Positions 7,903-16,931 are shown, counted from the first letter of the stretch. The stretch: 64,000 nt of DNA from JAJDTT01 sp965116695 (GCA_965116695.1 OZ220706.1:3348001-3412000), one strand, 5' to 3'. Translations and numbers: made by a program. Notes: generated by a model from the letters alone, not told the origin.

Positions 7903-10900
7903 TTGAAGAACGTTTTGGACGCACTTCTCGGATCGTTTGGCCGGGACTCCGGGTCGCTCGCCACGGAGCGGGCGCGGAAAGCGGTCTTCCTGGCGCGGCA
8001 GCTTCAGGAAAGGGCAGCAGCGCTTCAAACCCCCGTGGAAGAACGGCAACAGGCCGAACTGGAGCGGATGGTGCAGAGTCCCCACGACAAGGCGACTCTG
8101 ACCCAACTCACCGACCAGGCCTTCCGCTCCAACAGTCCGCATCGCGCCGTCGACCAGATCCTGCACATCCTGGACGTGCAGGGAATCCCCCGTTTCTTCA
8201 GCGGGCTGGACCGGACCCTGCTCCGGGGCTTTCGGTCCTTCGGCTCCTACCTTCCAGGGGTGGCGGCCCCCCTGGTCAAGGAAAGGATGCGGGAAGAGAC
8301 CGCCAACGTCGTTCTCCCCGCCGAGGAGGCTCTGCTGGTCCGGCACCTGGAGGGGCGACGGCAGGACGGTGTGCGAATGAACGTCAACTTCCTGGGCGAG
8401 GCCCTGCTGGGAGAAGCCGACGCACAGCGCCGCCTGGAATCGTATCTCCGCGCTCTTCAACTCCCGGAGCTGGAGGTCATTTCGGTCAAGATCTCCACCA
8501 TCTACTCCCAGATCTTGCCGCTGGCCTTCGAGCACACGGTCTCCGTGCTCTGCGATCGAATGGAGCTGCTGTACCGCGCGGCGGCCAGGGAACGCTTTCG
8601 CCGCCGGGACGGCACCGAGGCGCCCAAATTCGTTTACCTCGACATGGAGGAATACCGGGACCTGGCGGTGACCACCGAGGTCTTTCTCCGCACTCTCGCC
8701 CGCAGGGGCCTCGAGCACGTGGAAGCGGGGATCGCTCTTCAGGCCTACCTCCCCGACTCCTGCCTGGCCCAGAAGAGAATCAATGCCTGGGCCAGAGAAC
8801 GCGTGAAACGGGGAGGAGCGCCGGTGACCATCCGGCTGGTGAAGGGCGCCAACCTGGAGATGGAACGGGTGGAGGCTTCGCTGCGGGGTTGGAAGCAGGC
8901 CCCCTTCGCGTCGAAGCTGGAGACCGACGCCAACTACAAGCGCATGCTGCACGAAGCCCTGGCTCCGGAGAACATGGCAGCCGTGCGGCTGGGGGTGGCC
9001 TCGCACAATCTCTTCGACGTCTCGTACGCCCTGCTGCTGGCCGCGGAAGCCGGCGCTCTGGACCGGGTGCAGTTCGAGATGCTGGAGGGAATGGCCAACG
9101 CCCAGCGCCGGGCCCTGTTCGAGCTGACGCAAAACGTGCTCCTCTATGCGCCGGCGACCCGGAAGGAGGACTTCATCAACGCCATCGGATACCTGTTTCG
9201 CCGTCTGGACGAGAACACCGGACCCGACAATTTCCTTCGGCACGCCTTCCGGCTGATTCCGGACAGCCCGGAGTGGAAACGGCTGGAAGAGGGGTTCCTC
9301 GAATCCTCCCGCCGCCGCGGGCAGGTTTCGCAAACACCCCGGCGTGTCCAGAACCGCATGGCGGAGACCGGCGAGTCGACACGCCCGGGTTCGTGGAATC
9401 GATTCGTCAACGAGCCCGACACCGACTTCTCACTTCCGGTCAACCGCGAGTGGGCCCAAGGGATCATCGAGCGCTGGAAACCCCGGCACGGCGACAACAA
9501 GGTGGAGGTGCCCCTGGTGGTGGACGGGAGGAAGATCTTCCGGAATCGGGAGCTGCGAAACTGCCTCGACCCATCCCGGCCGGGCCGGATCGTGGGCCGC
9601 TACCGGCAGGCCGAGGAGGAGGACGTGGAGCGGGCCGTGGCCTGCGCTCGAAACGATCCCGACGGCTGGCGGCGGAAGCCGGTGGAAGAGCGTTCCCAGG
9701 TCCTGGCGGCTGTGGCCCGGGAGCTGCGGCGCGGCCGGGGAGATCTCATGGGCGCCGCTCTGGCGGACGGCGGGAAAACCCTGTCCGAGTCGGACCCGGA
9801 GGTCTCCGAGGTCGTGGACTTCGTCGTTTTCTACGACCTGGCCGCCCGTTACTTTCACAACCTCCCCGGTTTGGTGGCCGAGCCGAAGGGCGTCGTGGTG
9901 GTCGTCTCCCCGTGGAACTTCCCCATCGCCATCCCCGGGGGCGGCATCGCCGCCGCCCTGGCGGCGGGGAACACCGTCATCCTCAAACCCTCCCCCGAAA
10001 CCGTGCTGGTGGCCCATGAGCTGTGCCGGTGTTTCTGGAGGGCCGGGGTCTCGCGCCGGACTCTGCAGATGGCGCCTTGCGCCGTCGCGACAGGCGGGTC
10101 CCGATTGGTCTCTCACCCGGAGGTGGACGCCGTCATTCTGACCGGCGGCACCGAGACCGCCCTGCGGATGCTCCGGCTCAAGCCGGACCTGAATCTCCTG
10201 GCGGAAACCGGCGGCAAGAACGCGACCACCTTGACTGCCCTGGGAGATCGGGAACTGGCCATCAGTCACGTGATTCATTCCGCCTTCAGTCACAGCGGAC
10301 AGAAATGCTCCGCTACTTCCCTGCTCCTGGCCGAGGAGGAGACCTACCGCGACCCCAGGTTCAAGGAGACGCTCTGCGACGCGGTGCGGAGCCTGGAGGC
10401 CGGGTCGGCCTGGGATCTGAGGAATCGCATGGGGCCCTTGATTCGTCCCCCGTCCGGCGCCCTGGAAAGGGGCCTCAAGGAACTGGAGCCCGGCGAGTCA
10501 TGGGCGGTCATGCCCAGGCGAATGGAGGACAATCCCTGCCTCTACTCGCCGGGCGTCAAATGGGACGTCCAACCGGGAAGCTTCACCCACCTGACCGAGC
10601 TCTTCGGTCCCGTGCTGGGGGTGATGCGGGTGAAGAACCTGGACGAGGCGCTCGGCCTCGTCCGTCAGACCGGCTATGGCTTGACCGCCGGATTGGAAAG
10701 CCTCGACGATCGCGAGCAGGCATACTGGCGCGACCGCGTCGACGCGGGAAACCTCTACGTCAACCGGGGAACCACCGGGGCCGTCGTGCTTCGTCAACCC
10801 TTCGGCGGCATGGCCAAGTCAGCCTTTGGTCCCGGTATCAAGGCGGGAGGCCCCAACTACGTGGCCCAGCTCATGGATTTCAGCGACGGCGAGTATCCAC

Positions 10901-11556
10901 CCGGCCCCGCCCGGATCGCCGATCCCCAACTTGCCGCCCTCCGGTTGCGCCTGAAGCAGCCAGGTCCAGCCGCCGTTTCCTCACAACGGCACGAACTGCC
11001 CCGGGTCGTGGCGGCTCTGGAGAGCTACTGCGCCGCCAGCCGGGACGAATTCGGACGCACCCATGACCGTTTCCGCCTCGTGGGCCAGGACAACCTGCGG
11101 CGGTATCTCCCCGTTCGCCGGCTTTGCATCCGCGTGGACCCTTCCGATTCGCTGTTCGAAGTCTTTGCCCGCCCCTGCGCGGCCAAGGCCGCCGGCTGTC
11201 GCGCGACCGTAAGCCTTCCCACGGGATGGTCGTCGCCGGCCGTCGATTGGTTGAGGGAGCTGACCGAGCCGTGGGAGGAGGCCATCGAATTCATCCGGGA
11301 GACCGACCATGACTTGGCGGACCGGGTCCGCCGCGCCGAAACTCACCGCGTCCGCTTTGCCATGCCGGACCGCGTGCCGCGAATCGTGTTCCGGGCGGCG
11401 GCCGCGTCCGGAGCCTATCTGGCGCGGGCGCCGGTCCTGGTCCAGGGCCGCGTGGAGCTGCTCTGGTACCTCAGGGAACAGAGCATCAGCATGGATTACC
11501 ACCGCTACGGCAACCTGGGCATCCGGGAAGGGGAAGAGAGGATGGGGGTCTCGTAG
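7903..11556 (+). CDS. putA: Bifunctional proline dehydrogenase / P5C dehydrogenase
   Basis: A 1217-residue enzyme oxidising proline to glutamate in two steps. The FAD-linked proline dehydrogenase barrel occupies roughly the first 480 residues (VTIRLVKGANLEMERVEAS, with further barrel motifs). The NAD-linked aldehyde dehydrogenase follows, with general base E768 (LAETGGKN) and nucleophile C802 (SHSGQKCSATS). About 200 extra C-terminal residues form a degenerate aldehyde-dehydrogenase-like tail seen in longer PutA proteins. No N-terminal DNA-binding ribbon-helix-helix is present, so it is not self-regulating like E. coli PutA. The start is uncertain: TTG at 7903 (LKNVLDALLG) is chosen; the reading frame could extend to a TTG at 7822. 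Confidence 0.92.
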   Translation: MKNVLDALLGSFGRDSGSLATERARKAVFLARQLQERAAALQTPVEERQQAELERMVQSPHDKATLTQLTDQAFRSNSPHRAVDQILHILDVQGIPRFFSGLDRTLLRGFRSFGSYLPGVAAPLVKERMREETANVVLPAEEALLVRHLEGRRQDGVRMNVNFLGEALLGEADAQRRLESYLRALQLPELEVISVKISTIYSQILPLAFEHTVSVLCDRMELLYRAAARERFRRRDGTEAPKFVYLDMEEYRDLAVTTEVFLRTLARRGLEHVEAGIALQAYLPDSCLAQKRINAWARERVKRGGAPVTIRLVKGANLEMERVEASLRGWKQAPFASKLETDANYKRMLHEALAPENMAAVRLGVASHNLFDVSYALLLAAEAGALDRVQFEMLEGMANAQRRALFELTQNVLLYAPATRKEDFINAIGYLFRRLDENTGPDNFLRHAFRLIPDSPEWKRLEEGFLESSRRRGQVSQTPRRVQNRMAETGESTRPGSWNRFVNEPDTDFSLPVNREWAQGIIERWKPRHGDNKVEVPLVVDGRKIFRNRELRNCLDPSRPGRIVGRYRQAEEEDVERAVACARNDPDGWRRKPVEERSQVLAAVARELRRGRGDLMGAALADGGKTLSESDPEVSEVVDFVVFYDLAARYFHNLPGLVAEPKGVVVVVSPWNFPIAIPGGGIAAALAAGNTVILKPSPETVLVAHELCRCFWRAGVSRRTLQMAPCAVATGGSRLVSHPEVDAVILTGGTETALRMLRLKPDLNLLAETGGKNATTLTALGDRELAISHVIHSAFSHSGQKCSATSLLLAEEETYRDPRFKETLCDAVRSLEAGSAWDLRNRMGPLIRPPSGALERGLKELEPGESWAVMPRRMEDNPCLYSPGVKWDVQPGSFTHLTELFGPVLGVMRVKNLDEALGLVRQTGYGLTAGLESLDDREQAYWRDRVDAGNLYVNRGTTGAVVLRQPFGGMAKSAFGPGIKAGGPNYVAQLMDFSDGEYPPGPARIADPQLAALRLRLKQPGPAAVSSQRHELPRVVAALESYCAASRDEFGRTHDRFRLVGQDNLRRYLPVRRLCIRVDPSDSLFEVFARPCAAKAAGCRATVSLPTGWSSPAVDWLRELTEPWEEAIEFIRETDHDLADRVRRAETHRVRFAMPDRVPRIVFRAAAASGAYLARAPVLVQGRVELLWYLREQSISMDYHRYGNLGIREGEERMGVS

Positions 11557-11560
11557 CCCG

Positions 11561-11583
11561 GACCGGCCGGGAATCGGCCGGTC
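11561..11583. terminator. Bidirectional hairpin between putA and the ATPase gene
   Basis: A perfect 9-bp stem (GACCGGCCG / CGGCCGGTC) with a 5-nt loop exactly fills the gap between two convergent stop codons (11556 and 11584). There is only a short T stretch on either side, so termination may be weak or factor-assisted. Confidence 0.5.
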
Positions 11584-12852
11584 TTACGGCCGACACTTCG
11601 TCCAGAGCATCTTGATTGGCATCGCAAAGAGCCTGGGCGCGGCTTTTTGAATGCGCTCGCCGTCATGGAGGACGATGCCGCAAGTGAAACCATCGCCAAC
11701 GGCCTCTTGCAGGCGTTTCAAGCCCTTGAAGTCCCTGGGGCGCACCGTTGCGCTCGCTTTGACTTCGATCCCGATGATTGCTCTGAGGGATCGCTCCAGC
11801 ACGAAGTCGACTTCGACCTGATCCTTGTCGCGATAGTGACTGATGGTCGGTTCGTCGACGGCGAGCGTGGCCATCTTGGCGAGCTCGGCGTAGACGAAGC
11901 TTTCCAGATGGGGCCCCAGCTTCTGCCGGTCCCTGGCCACTGTCGCCGCCGAGACCCGCTGAAGCGCCGCCAGCAGGCCGGAATCCAGAAAATGCAGTTT
12001 CGGCGCCTTGATGAGCCTTTTCAGTCCGCTACGATGCCAAGCGGCGACACGGCGCACCAGGAACATATGCTCGAACAAGGCGAGCCAGCGGTCGACCGTC
12101 TTGCCGTCGACGCGAATCCGCGATCCGAGGGCCGACAGGTTGAGCAACTGGCCGGCCGACACCGCCGCGTGGTCGATCAGGCGGCTCAGATCATTCAATT
12201 TGGCGATGGAGGCGATGTCGGAGATGTCGCGTTCGGCGAGCGAGCGGGCATAGGCCCGCAACCAGCTCCGGCGGCGTGACGGAACGGCACGAGAAAGAGC
12301 TTCGGGAAAACCGCCGGAGAAAACGCGTTCCGTCAGGTCGCCGGTCGGTCCCGTCCACGCGAGGCTGGGAAAATCCGCGGCAAAGGCCCGGTCCAGGAAT
12401 TCCGGCGGCCCCGTACCGGCGATTTCCGCTTGAGAGAACGGCAAGAGTTCGATGGTCTCGACGCGCCCCGCAAGTGAATCAGGAGAGATGGAGCCCCGGA
12501 AAAGGTCGACCGAGCCCGTGATCAGGAAGCGCCCGGGACTCGGGTCTTCGTCCACCGCCTGCTTGAGGGCCAGGATGAGGCGCGGCGCGCGCTGGATCCC
12601 GTCGATCACCGCGGCTGGATGGGCTCGCATGAAGCCCACCGGATCAGTTCGGGCAAACCGCCTGAACTGTTGGTCGTCCAGAGTAATGAAAGGGCGGCCG
12701 TCGGCGGCGGCGATGCGGCGAGCCAGCGTGGTCTTGCCGGACTGGCGCGGTCCCACGATGGCCACGATGCGGGTATCTTCCAGCGCCGTGCGCACCGGCC
12801 GCTCGGCATACCTAGCCACATACTCACCCCGGCGTATCGTCCGATCCGGCAT
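11584..12852 (-). CDS. AAA_14/DUF4143-type ATPase with altered Walker B
   Basis: A 422-residue protein of the widespread family combining an N-terminal P-loop ATPase with a C-terminal DUF4143 nuclease-like domain. Walker A is GPRQSGKTTLA; the arginine-finger region GSVDLFRG is recognisable; the C-terminal part contains DKDQVEVDFVLE and IGIEVKASATV, matching the PD-(D/E)xK-like core. The Walker B stretch reads AAVIDGIQ, where the family normally has DE: the catalytic glutamate codon is GGG (12598-12600 on plus). The ATG at 12852 overlaps the first of four upstream repeats; GTG at 12819, closer to the conserved core, is a good alternative. Function is unknown. It stands alone between putA and tRNA-Ser, as accessory genes often do. 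Confidence 0.8.
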   Translation of the reverse strand: MPDRTIRRGEYVARYAERPVRTALEDTRIVAIVGPRQSGKTTLARRIAAADGRPFITLDDQQFRRFARTDPVGFMRAHPAAVIDGIQRAPRLILALKQAVDEDPSPGRFLITGSVDLFRGSISPDSLAGRVETIELLPFSQAEIAGTGPPEFLDRAFAADFPSLAWTGPTGDLTERVFSGGFPEALSRAVPSRRRSWLRAYARSLAERDISDIASIAKLNDLSRLIDHAAVSAGQLLNLSALGSRIRVDGKTVDRWLALFEHMFLVRRVAAWHRSGLKRLIKAPKLHFLDSGLLAALQRVSAATVARDRQKLGPHLESFVYAELAKMATLAVDEPTISHYRDKDQVEVDFVLERSLRAIIGIEVKASATVRPRDFKGLKRLQEAVGDGFTCGIVLHDGERIQKAAPRLFAMPIKMLWTKCRP

Positions 12853-12925
12853 CGGCTATCGTCCAATTCGGAATATGAGCCCGTCCGATTCGGAATATAT
12901 CACCGTCTGACTCGGAATACACGCG
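12838..12925. repeat. Four 22-bp-spaced palindromic repeats upstream of the ATPase gene
   Basis: Four units begin at 12838, 12860, 12882 and 12904, an exact 22-bp period (about two helical turns). Each starts CGTC and contains a version of the imperfect palindrome TCCGA-N-TCGGA. Unit 3 is perfect (TCCGATTCGGA), unit 2 has TCCAATTCGGA, unit 4 TCTGACTCGGA and unit 1 TCCGATCCGGC. A TATATT -10 candidate for the minus strand lies in unit 3 (12894-12899). The arrangement looks like a cooperative operator. Confidence 0.75.
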
Positions 12926-13004
12926 GGAATCAAATGGGCCGCCAGCTCAAGATCCGGCCGCGCTGTCGGCCAAGTTGGACTTTCAGGGAGGTCTCTGGAG
13001 GAGT

Positions 13005-13094
13005 TGGCGGAGGAGGTAGGATTCGAACCCACGGTGCCCTTTCGAACACAGCGGTTTTCAAGACCGCCGCCTTAAACCACTCGGCCACTCCTCC
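13005..13094 (-). tRNA. tRNA-Ser (anticodon UGA)
   Basis: On the minus strand this folds as a class II tRNA: acceptor GGAGGAG pairs with CTCCTCC, discriminator G, genomically encoded CCA (13005-13007), anticodon loop CTTGAAA with UGA, a long variable arm typical of serine tRNAs, and a TTCGAAT T-loop. Its cognate SerRS is encoded about 2 kb away. Confidence 0.95.
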
Positions 13095-13145
13095 GGTCGG
13101 AATGCGCCCTTGATTCTCTCACAGCCGGCGCCGGGCGTGCGGACC

Positions 13146-14207
13146 TCAATCGTGCTCCATCCGGTCGTGGATCCGCTGCATGTGAGCCATCTTGGCCTCG
13201 TGGGGCAGGAAGGAGCACCGGACCGCCTGCAACGCGATTCGCTGAAGGTCCCGGGCCGTCAACCCGAAGATGCGCGAGGCCTTCAGATACTCCCGGGTCA
13301 AGCTGGTTTGGAACAGGCCGGGATCGTCCGTGTTCAAGGTCACCGGAACTCCGCGGCGGTACAGGAGGGGAAAGGGGTGCTGCGACAGCGGAGCCCACGC
13401 CCGGGTCCTGAGATTGCTGGTCAGGCAGACGTCCAATCCTACGGCATGCTCCCGCAGATACTCGATCAGCCGCGGGTCCCGGGCCGCCTGGACGCCGTGC
13501 CCGATCCGGTTGGCGCCCAGGTCCTGGAGCGCGCTCCAGACCTGGTCCGGCTCGCCGATCTCACCGGCGTGGACATGGGCGTAGATCTCGTGGGCCTTGG
13601 CCCAGAGAAAGACCTCCCGATACTCGGCCAGGGGGAGGGACAACTCGTCCCCACCCATCCCCAACGCAACGACGCCCCCGCTCCGGTGCTCCGCCGCCAG
13701 CCGGGCCGTCCGCCACGCCGCTTCCACGCCGAACTGGCGCACGCAATCCAGAATCCAGCGGATCACCAGTCCCTTCTCCTCGAACCGGGCCCCTGTTTTC
13801 AACAGATGCCGCAGGATTTCCCGGCCGTCCCGGCCCCAGATCCAGGGAATGGACGGGGAATAGATGATCTCAGCGTAGAAGACGCCCTGCCGGAGAAGGC
13901 TCTCCGCCAGGTCCTCCAGGATGCCGCCGTAGTCCTCCTTGGCGCGGACGTGTTGGCACACCACCTTGAAGGCGCCCAGGAATTCGTGGAGGCTCCCGTA
14001 CCGGTAGAGTTTCTCCGTCAACTCGGCGGCGCTGAGGGAAGCATATTCCGTGCCGTATTTTCGGGCCAGGGCAAGGAGCCGGCCGGGCCCCACGCACCCC
14101 TCGAGATGAAGATGCAACTCGGCCTTGGGGAGGTTCCGGACAAACGACTCGGAGACGGCTGTCCTGGAAGCGTTTCGCCGCGTTTTGCGGAGTTCCCGGC
14201 CGATCAT
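13146..14207 (-). CDS. Adenosine-deaminase-like amidohydrolase
   Basis: A 353-residue TIM-barrel metal-dependent deaminase. The N-terminal zinc ligands are in AELHLHLEG, and further ligand regions are HAGEIGEPDQV and TLNTDDPGLF, all typical of adenosine deaminase/AMP deaminase family members. It would convert adenosine, or the futalosine-pathway intermediate aminodeoxyfutalosine, to the inosine form; the two activities cannot be told apart here. It is the last gene of the serS-GntR-deaminase unit on the minus strand, starting about 40 bp after the regulator's stop. The family is clear; the exact substrate is not. Confidence 0.85.
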   Translation of the reverse strand: MIGRELRKTRRNASRTAVSESFVRNLPKAELHLHLEGCVGPGRLLALARKYGTEYASLSAAELTEKLYRYGSLHEFLGAFKVVCQHVRAKEDYGGILEDLAESLLRQGVFYAEIIYSPSIPWIWGRDGREILRHLLKTGARFEEKGLVIRWILDCVRQFGVEAAWRTARLAAEHRSGGVVALGMGGDELSLPLAEYREVFLWAKAHEIYAHVHAGEIGEPDQVWSALQDLGANRIGHGVQAARDPRLIEYLREHAVGLDVCLTSNLRTRAWAPLSQHPFPLLYRRGVPVTLNTDDPGLFQTSLTREYLKASRIFGLTARDLQRIALQAVRCSFLPHEAKMAHMQRIHDRMEHD

Positions 14208-14244
14208 GCCTCACCTGACGCGGAAGCCGCCGAGCATTCCCGGG

Positions 14245-15195
14245 CTACCCCAGGAGCTGGAGCGCCCGGAGCTGGTCGATGGTCTCCTGGGAAATGAACT
14301 TGTCGTACGTCTTCAACGTCTTCGTGGGCGGCGTCCGCTTTCGCATCTCGTCCCAGCACATGGGAGAAACGAAAATCAGGTCCGCATCCCGGACGATCTT
14401 CTCGATGAGGTCCTGCCGGGAAATGGGGGCGATCCAGAACTTCATCTCGGTCGACGGGTGGTAGATGTTCATGAAGACGTCCCAGGAAGCGTGCAGGGTG
14501 TCTTCATCCCGGACCACGATGGCCACGTTCTCGTGGCGGGCCGCACTCAAGACCTCACGATAGATCTCGTGGCTGGGCTTGATCTCCACCAGCTTCTTGC
14601 CGAAACGGCGGGACAGCTCCCTGACTTCCTCCAGGTGATAGCTCGTGGTCAGAAGGAACTCGCTGCCGCTGAGGAGCGCCCGGGCAGGCTCGCTTTCGAC
14701 GTCGCCCAAGGAGACGCTCCGGGCCCGCACCCCCGGCATGCGCAGCTCCAGCTCCCGGGAGAACACGTACGCTTCCTCTTCGTGGTCGACGACAGCCAGA
14801 CGCAACTGCCTCAGATCGGTCCCGTTCCAGTAGGCATCCAACAGGCCGCTGAATTTTTCCGGCGGGAGGCCCAGGCTCCTGGCCTTGGCGGACACTTCGC
14901 CCAGCAGCTTGAAGACCGCCTGGCGCCGCATCTGCTCATAGGAAGCCTCGCCGCTCCTTTCCTTCAGGAAGGCCCCACTTCCCTTCACGATCTCCAGATA
15001 GTTCTCCTCGGCCAACCTCAGATAGATCTTGCGGGTCGTCTTGTAGTTGATCCCCAGGTGATCGGAGACTTCGCGGATGGACGGCAGCCGGTCGCCGGCC
15101 CGAATCTTGCCGCAATATATGGCCGAGAGGAGCTGCCCCTTGATCTGCTCGTAGAAGCTGAGCCGAACCGATTTGTCCAGATTGAAGCCGATCAT
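14245..15195 (-). CDS. GntR-family regulator with large effector domain
   Basis: A 316-residue regulator. Residues about 8-78 form a GntR winged helix-turn-helix (YEQIKGQLLSAIYCGKIRAG, DRLPSIREVSDHLGIN, GSGAFL). The remaining ~230 residues are not an aminotransferase, FCD or UTRA domain that I recognise. They contain alternating strands and helices (LRLAVVDHEEEAYVFS, SEFLLTTSYHLEEV, NVAIVVRDEDTL, ADLIFVSP), suggestive of a periplasmic-binding-like or receiver-like fold sensing a small molecule. The start lies 12 nt after the serS stop, so the genes are co-transcribed. The ligand is unknown; linkage to the deaminase hints at a nucleoside (weak inference). Confidence 0.8.
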   Translation of the reverse strand: MIGFNLDKSVRLSFYEQIKGQLLSAIYCGKIRAGDRLPSIREVSDHLGINYKTTRKIYLRLAEENYLEIVKGSGAFLKERSGEASYEQMRRQAVFKLLGEVSAKARSLGLPPEKFSGLLDAYWNGTDLRQLRLAVVDHEEEAYVFSRELELRMPGVRARSVSLGDVESEPARALLSGSEFLLTTSYHLEEVRELSRRFGKKLVEIKPSHEIYREVLSAARHENVAIVVRDEDTLHASWDVFMNIYHPSTEMKFWIAPISRQDLIEKIVRDADLIFVSPMCWDEMRKRTPPTKTLKTYDKFISQETIDQLRALQLLG

Positions 15196-15207
15196 CTGTT
15201 CAGGCGT

Positions 15208-16494
15208 TCAGGAACGCTCCCCGGGCGCCAAACGCTCCAGGCCATGCATGTAGGAGCGGAGCGCCTCCGGAATCCGTACGCTGCCGTCCTCCTGCTGGAA
15301 ATTCTCCACCAGCGCCACCCAGGTCCGTCCGATCGCCAATCCGGACCCGTTCAAGGTGTGGACCAGACGATTTCCGGAACCCTGCGCCGGACGGTATCGA
15401 ATCCTGCAGCGCCGAGCCTGAAAGTCGGTGAAGTTGCTGCAGGAGGATATCTCCCGGTATGTATTCTGGCTGGGCACCCACACCTCCAGATCGTACGTCT
15501 TGGCCGCACTGAATCCCATGTCGCCGGTGGAGAGCACCACGACCCGATAGGGGATTTCCAGCGCCTTGAGCACCGCTTCGGCGTGGCCGGTCAACTGCTC
15601 CAATTGACGCGCGGAGTCGTCCGGCCTTGTGAACTTGACCAGCTCGACCTTGTTGAACTGGTGGAGGCGAATCAGCCCCCGCGTGTCCTTGCCGTAGGAC
15701 CCGGCCTCGCTCCGGAAGCAGGGCGTGTACGCCGTGAGGCTGATGGGAAGATCGTCCTCCTCCAGAATCTCGCCGGCGAAAATGTTGGTCAGCGGGACCT
15801 CGGCGGTGGGGACGAGGAAGTAGTCGGAGCCGGCGACCCGGAAGAGGTCTTCCTCGAACTTGGGAAGGTTCCCGGTGCCGAAGAAACTGCGGCGATTGGC
15901 CAGGAAGGGAGGAATCACCTCCCGGTATCCGTGGCGCCGGGTGTGGAGGTCCAGCATCATGTTGATGAGCGCCCGTTCCAGCAGGGCGCCCGCGCCGGAA
16001 TAGAGGCTGAAACGGGCGCCGGCGATCTTGCTGGCCCGCTCCAGGTCCAGGATCCCCAGGTGGGCTCCCAACTCGACATGGTCCCGGACGGGAAAGGAGA
16101 ACTCGGGCGGTTCCCCCACGATGCGGACGACTTCGTTGGCAGCGCTGTCCTTTCCCGCCGGAACCCCCTCGGCCGCCAGATTCGGGATCCAGGAGAGGAA
16201 CGAGTCCATTCGGGCCCGGAGGTCGGTCAGATTCTCCTCCAGCTCCTTGATCCGGGCGGAGACCCGCTTCATTTCCCGGATCTGGGCACTGGCATCGCCG
16301 CCCCGCTTGCGGCGCCTCGCGATCTCGGTGCTGGTGCGGTTGCGGACGGCCCTCAGCTCCTCCGATTCGATCCGGGCCTCCCGCTCGCGCGCGTCCAGAG
16401 ACCGGAACTCCCCGGCGGCCAAGGAAAACCCGCGGTCCTTCAATCTGGCCTCGACCTGTTCCAGATTGCCCCGGATGAAAGCCCGATCCAACAT
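15208..16494 (-). CDS. serS: Seryl-tRNA synthetase
   Basis: A 428-residue class II synthetase that charges tRNA-Ser and, where present, tRNA-Sec. The N-terminal long coiled-coil arm that reads the tRNA variable arm is seen around residues 30-100 (RVSARIKELEENLTDLRARMD). Class II motifs follow: motif 2 (CFRSEAGSYGKDTRGLIRLHQF) and motif 3 (NGSGLAIGRTWVALVEN). The start at 16494 (MLDRAFIRGNLEQVEARL) is chosen because SerRS proteins begin with this segment; an upstream in-frame ATG would add 32 unrelated residues. It heads the minus-strand serS-GntR-deaminase unit. Two tRNA-Ser genes and tRNA-Sec lie in the same window. Confidence 0.95.
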   Translation of the reverse strand: MLDRAFIRGNLEQVEARLKDRGFSLAAGEFRSLDAREREARIESEELRAVRNRTSTEIARRRKRGGDASAQIREMKRVSARIKELEENLTDLRARMDSFLSWIPNLAAEGVPAGKDSAANEVVRIVGEPPEFSFPVRDHVELGAHLGILDLERASKIAGARFSLYSGAGALLERALINMMLDLHTRRHGYREVIPPFLANRRSFFGTGNLPKFEEDLFRVAGSDYFLVPTAEVPLTNIFAGEILEEDDLPISLTAYTPCFRSEAGSYGKDTRGLIRLHQFNKVELVKFTRPDDSARQLEQLTGHAEAVLKALEIPYRVVVLSTGDMGFSAAKTYDLEVWVPSQNTYREISSCSNFTDFQARRCRIRYRPAQGSGNRLVHTLNGSGLAIGRTWVALVENFQQEDGSVRIPEALRSYMHGLERLAPGERS

Positions 16495-16584
16495 CGCAGG
16501 CCAGTATCTCAAAGCGGAGCGGAAAGAGGAATGAGGCGGGAAGAGTGAACGGGGAGGCCGGCTGACGAGGCTGACCGCGGATCG

Positions 16585-16613
16585 TGGCAAAAGGCGGAAC
16601 GGGTTGCTATATT
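16585..16613 (+). promoter_or_regulatory. Extended -10 promoter upstream of the FmdB-like gene
   Basis: TGC-TATATT (16605-16613) is an extended -10. A weak -35 (TGGCAA, 16585-16590) lies 17 bp upstream. The start codon is 36 nt downstream of the -10, with GGAGGGG at 16625-16631 rather far from it. Confidence 0.5.
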
Positions 16614-16649
16614 CTACGTTTTCTGGAGGGGTTGCTTGCCGGTGCCGCG

Positions 16650-16931
16650 ATGCCGCTTTACGAATACGCTTGCGACAGTTGCGGAGAGACGATCGAGGCG
16701 CTTCAGCGTTTCTCGGACCCGCCCCTGGAGAGGTGCGATACTTGCGGCGGAACGCTGGAGAAGCTGATCTCGGCTCCGAGTATCCAGTTCAAGGGATCGG
16801 GCTGGTACGTTACCGACTACGCCCGGAAGGACAGCGGCGCGGAAACGAAAACGGAAACCGCCAAAAAGGAACCGGCCAAAGCCGCCGCCGACAGTGCGGC
16901 GCCCAAGACTGAATCCAAGAAGGAAAGCTGA
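16650..16931 (+). CDS. FmdB-family zinc-ribbon protein
   Basis: A 93-residue protein starting MPLYEYACDSCGE, the invariant opening of the FmdB/CxxC_CxxC_SSSS family, with a second knuckle RCDTCGG completing a four-cysteine zinc ribbon. The C-terminal ~40 residues are a lysine/alanine/glutamate-rich disordered tail (TAKKEPAKAAADSAA). Members are small, often regulatory proteins first named in formamidase/amidase operons; the function here is unknown. The start is fixed by the MPxYEY signature, although a TTG at 16632 directly follows GGAGGGG. It precedes purD by 38 bp and may be co-transcribed with purD-purE. Confidence 0.85.
   Translation: MPLYEYACDSCGETIEALQRFSDPPLERCDTCGGTLEKLISAPSIQFKGSGWYVTDYARKDSGAETKTETAKKEPAKAAADSAAPKTESKKES

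Noticed and set aside
12838..12925. CRISPR array
   Set aside because: Repeat units are 22 bp in total with no spacers; palindromic operator-like repeats explain them.
11584..13094. Genomic island integrated at tRNA-Ser(UGA)
   Set aside because: The ATPase gene sits at the tRNA 3' side, but I found no integrase and no second copy of the tRNA 3' end flanking the gene.
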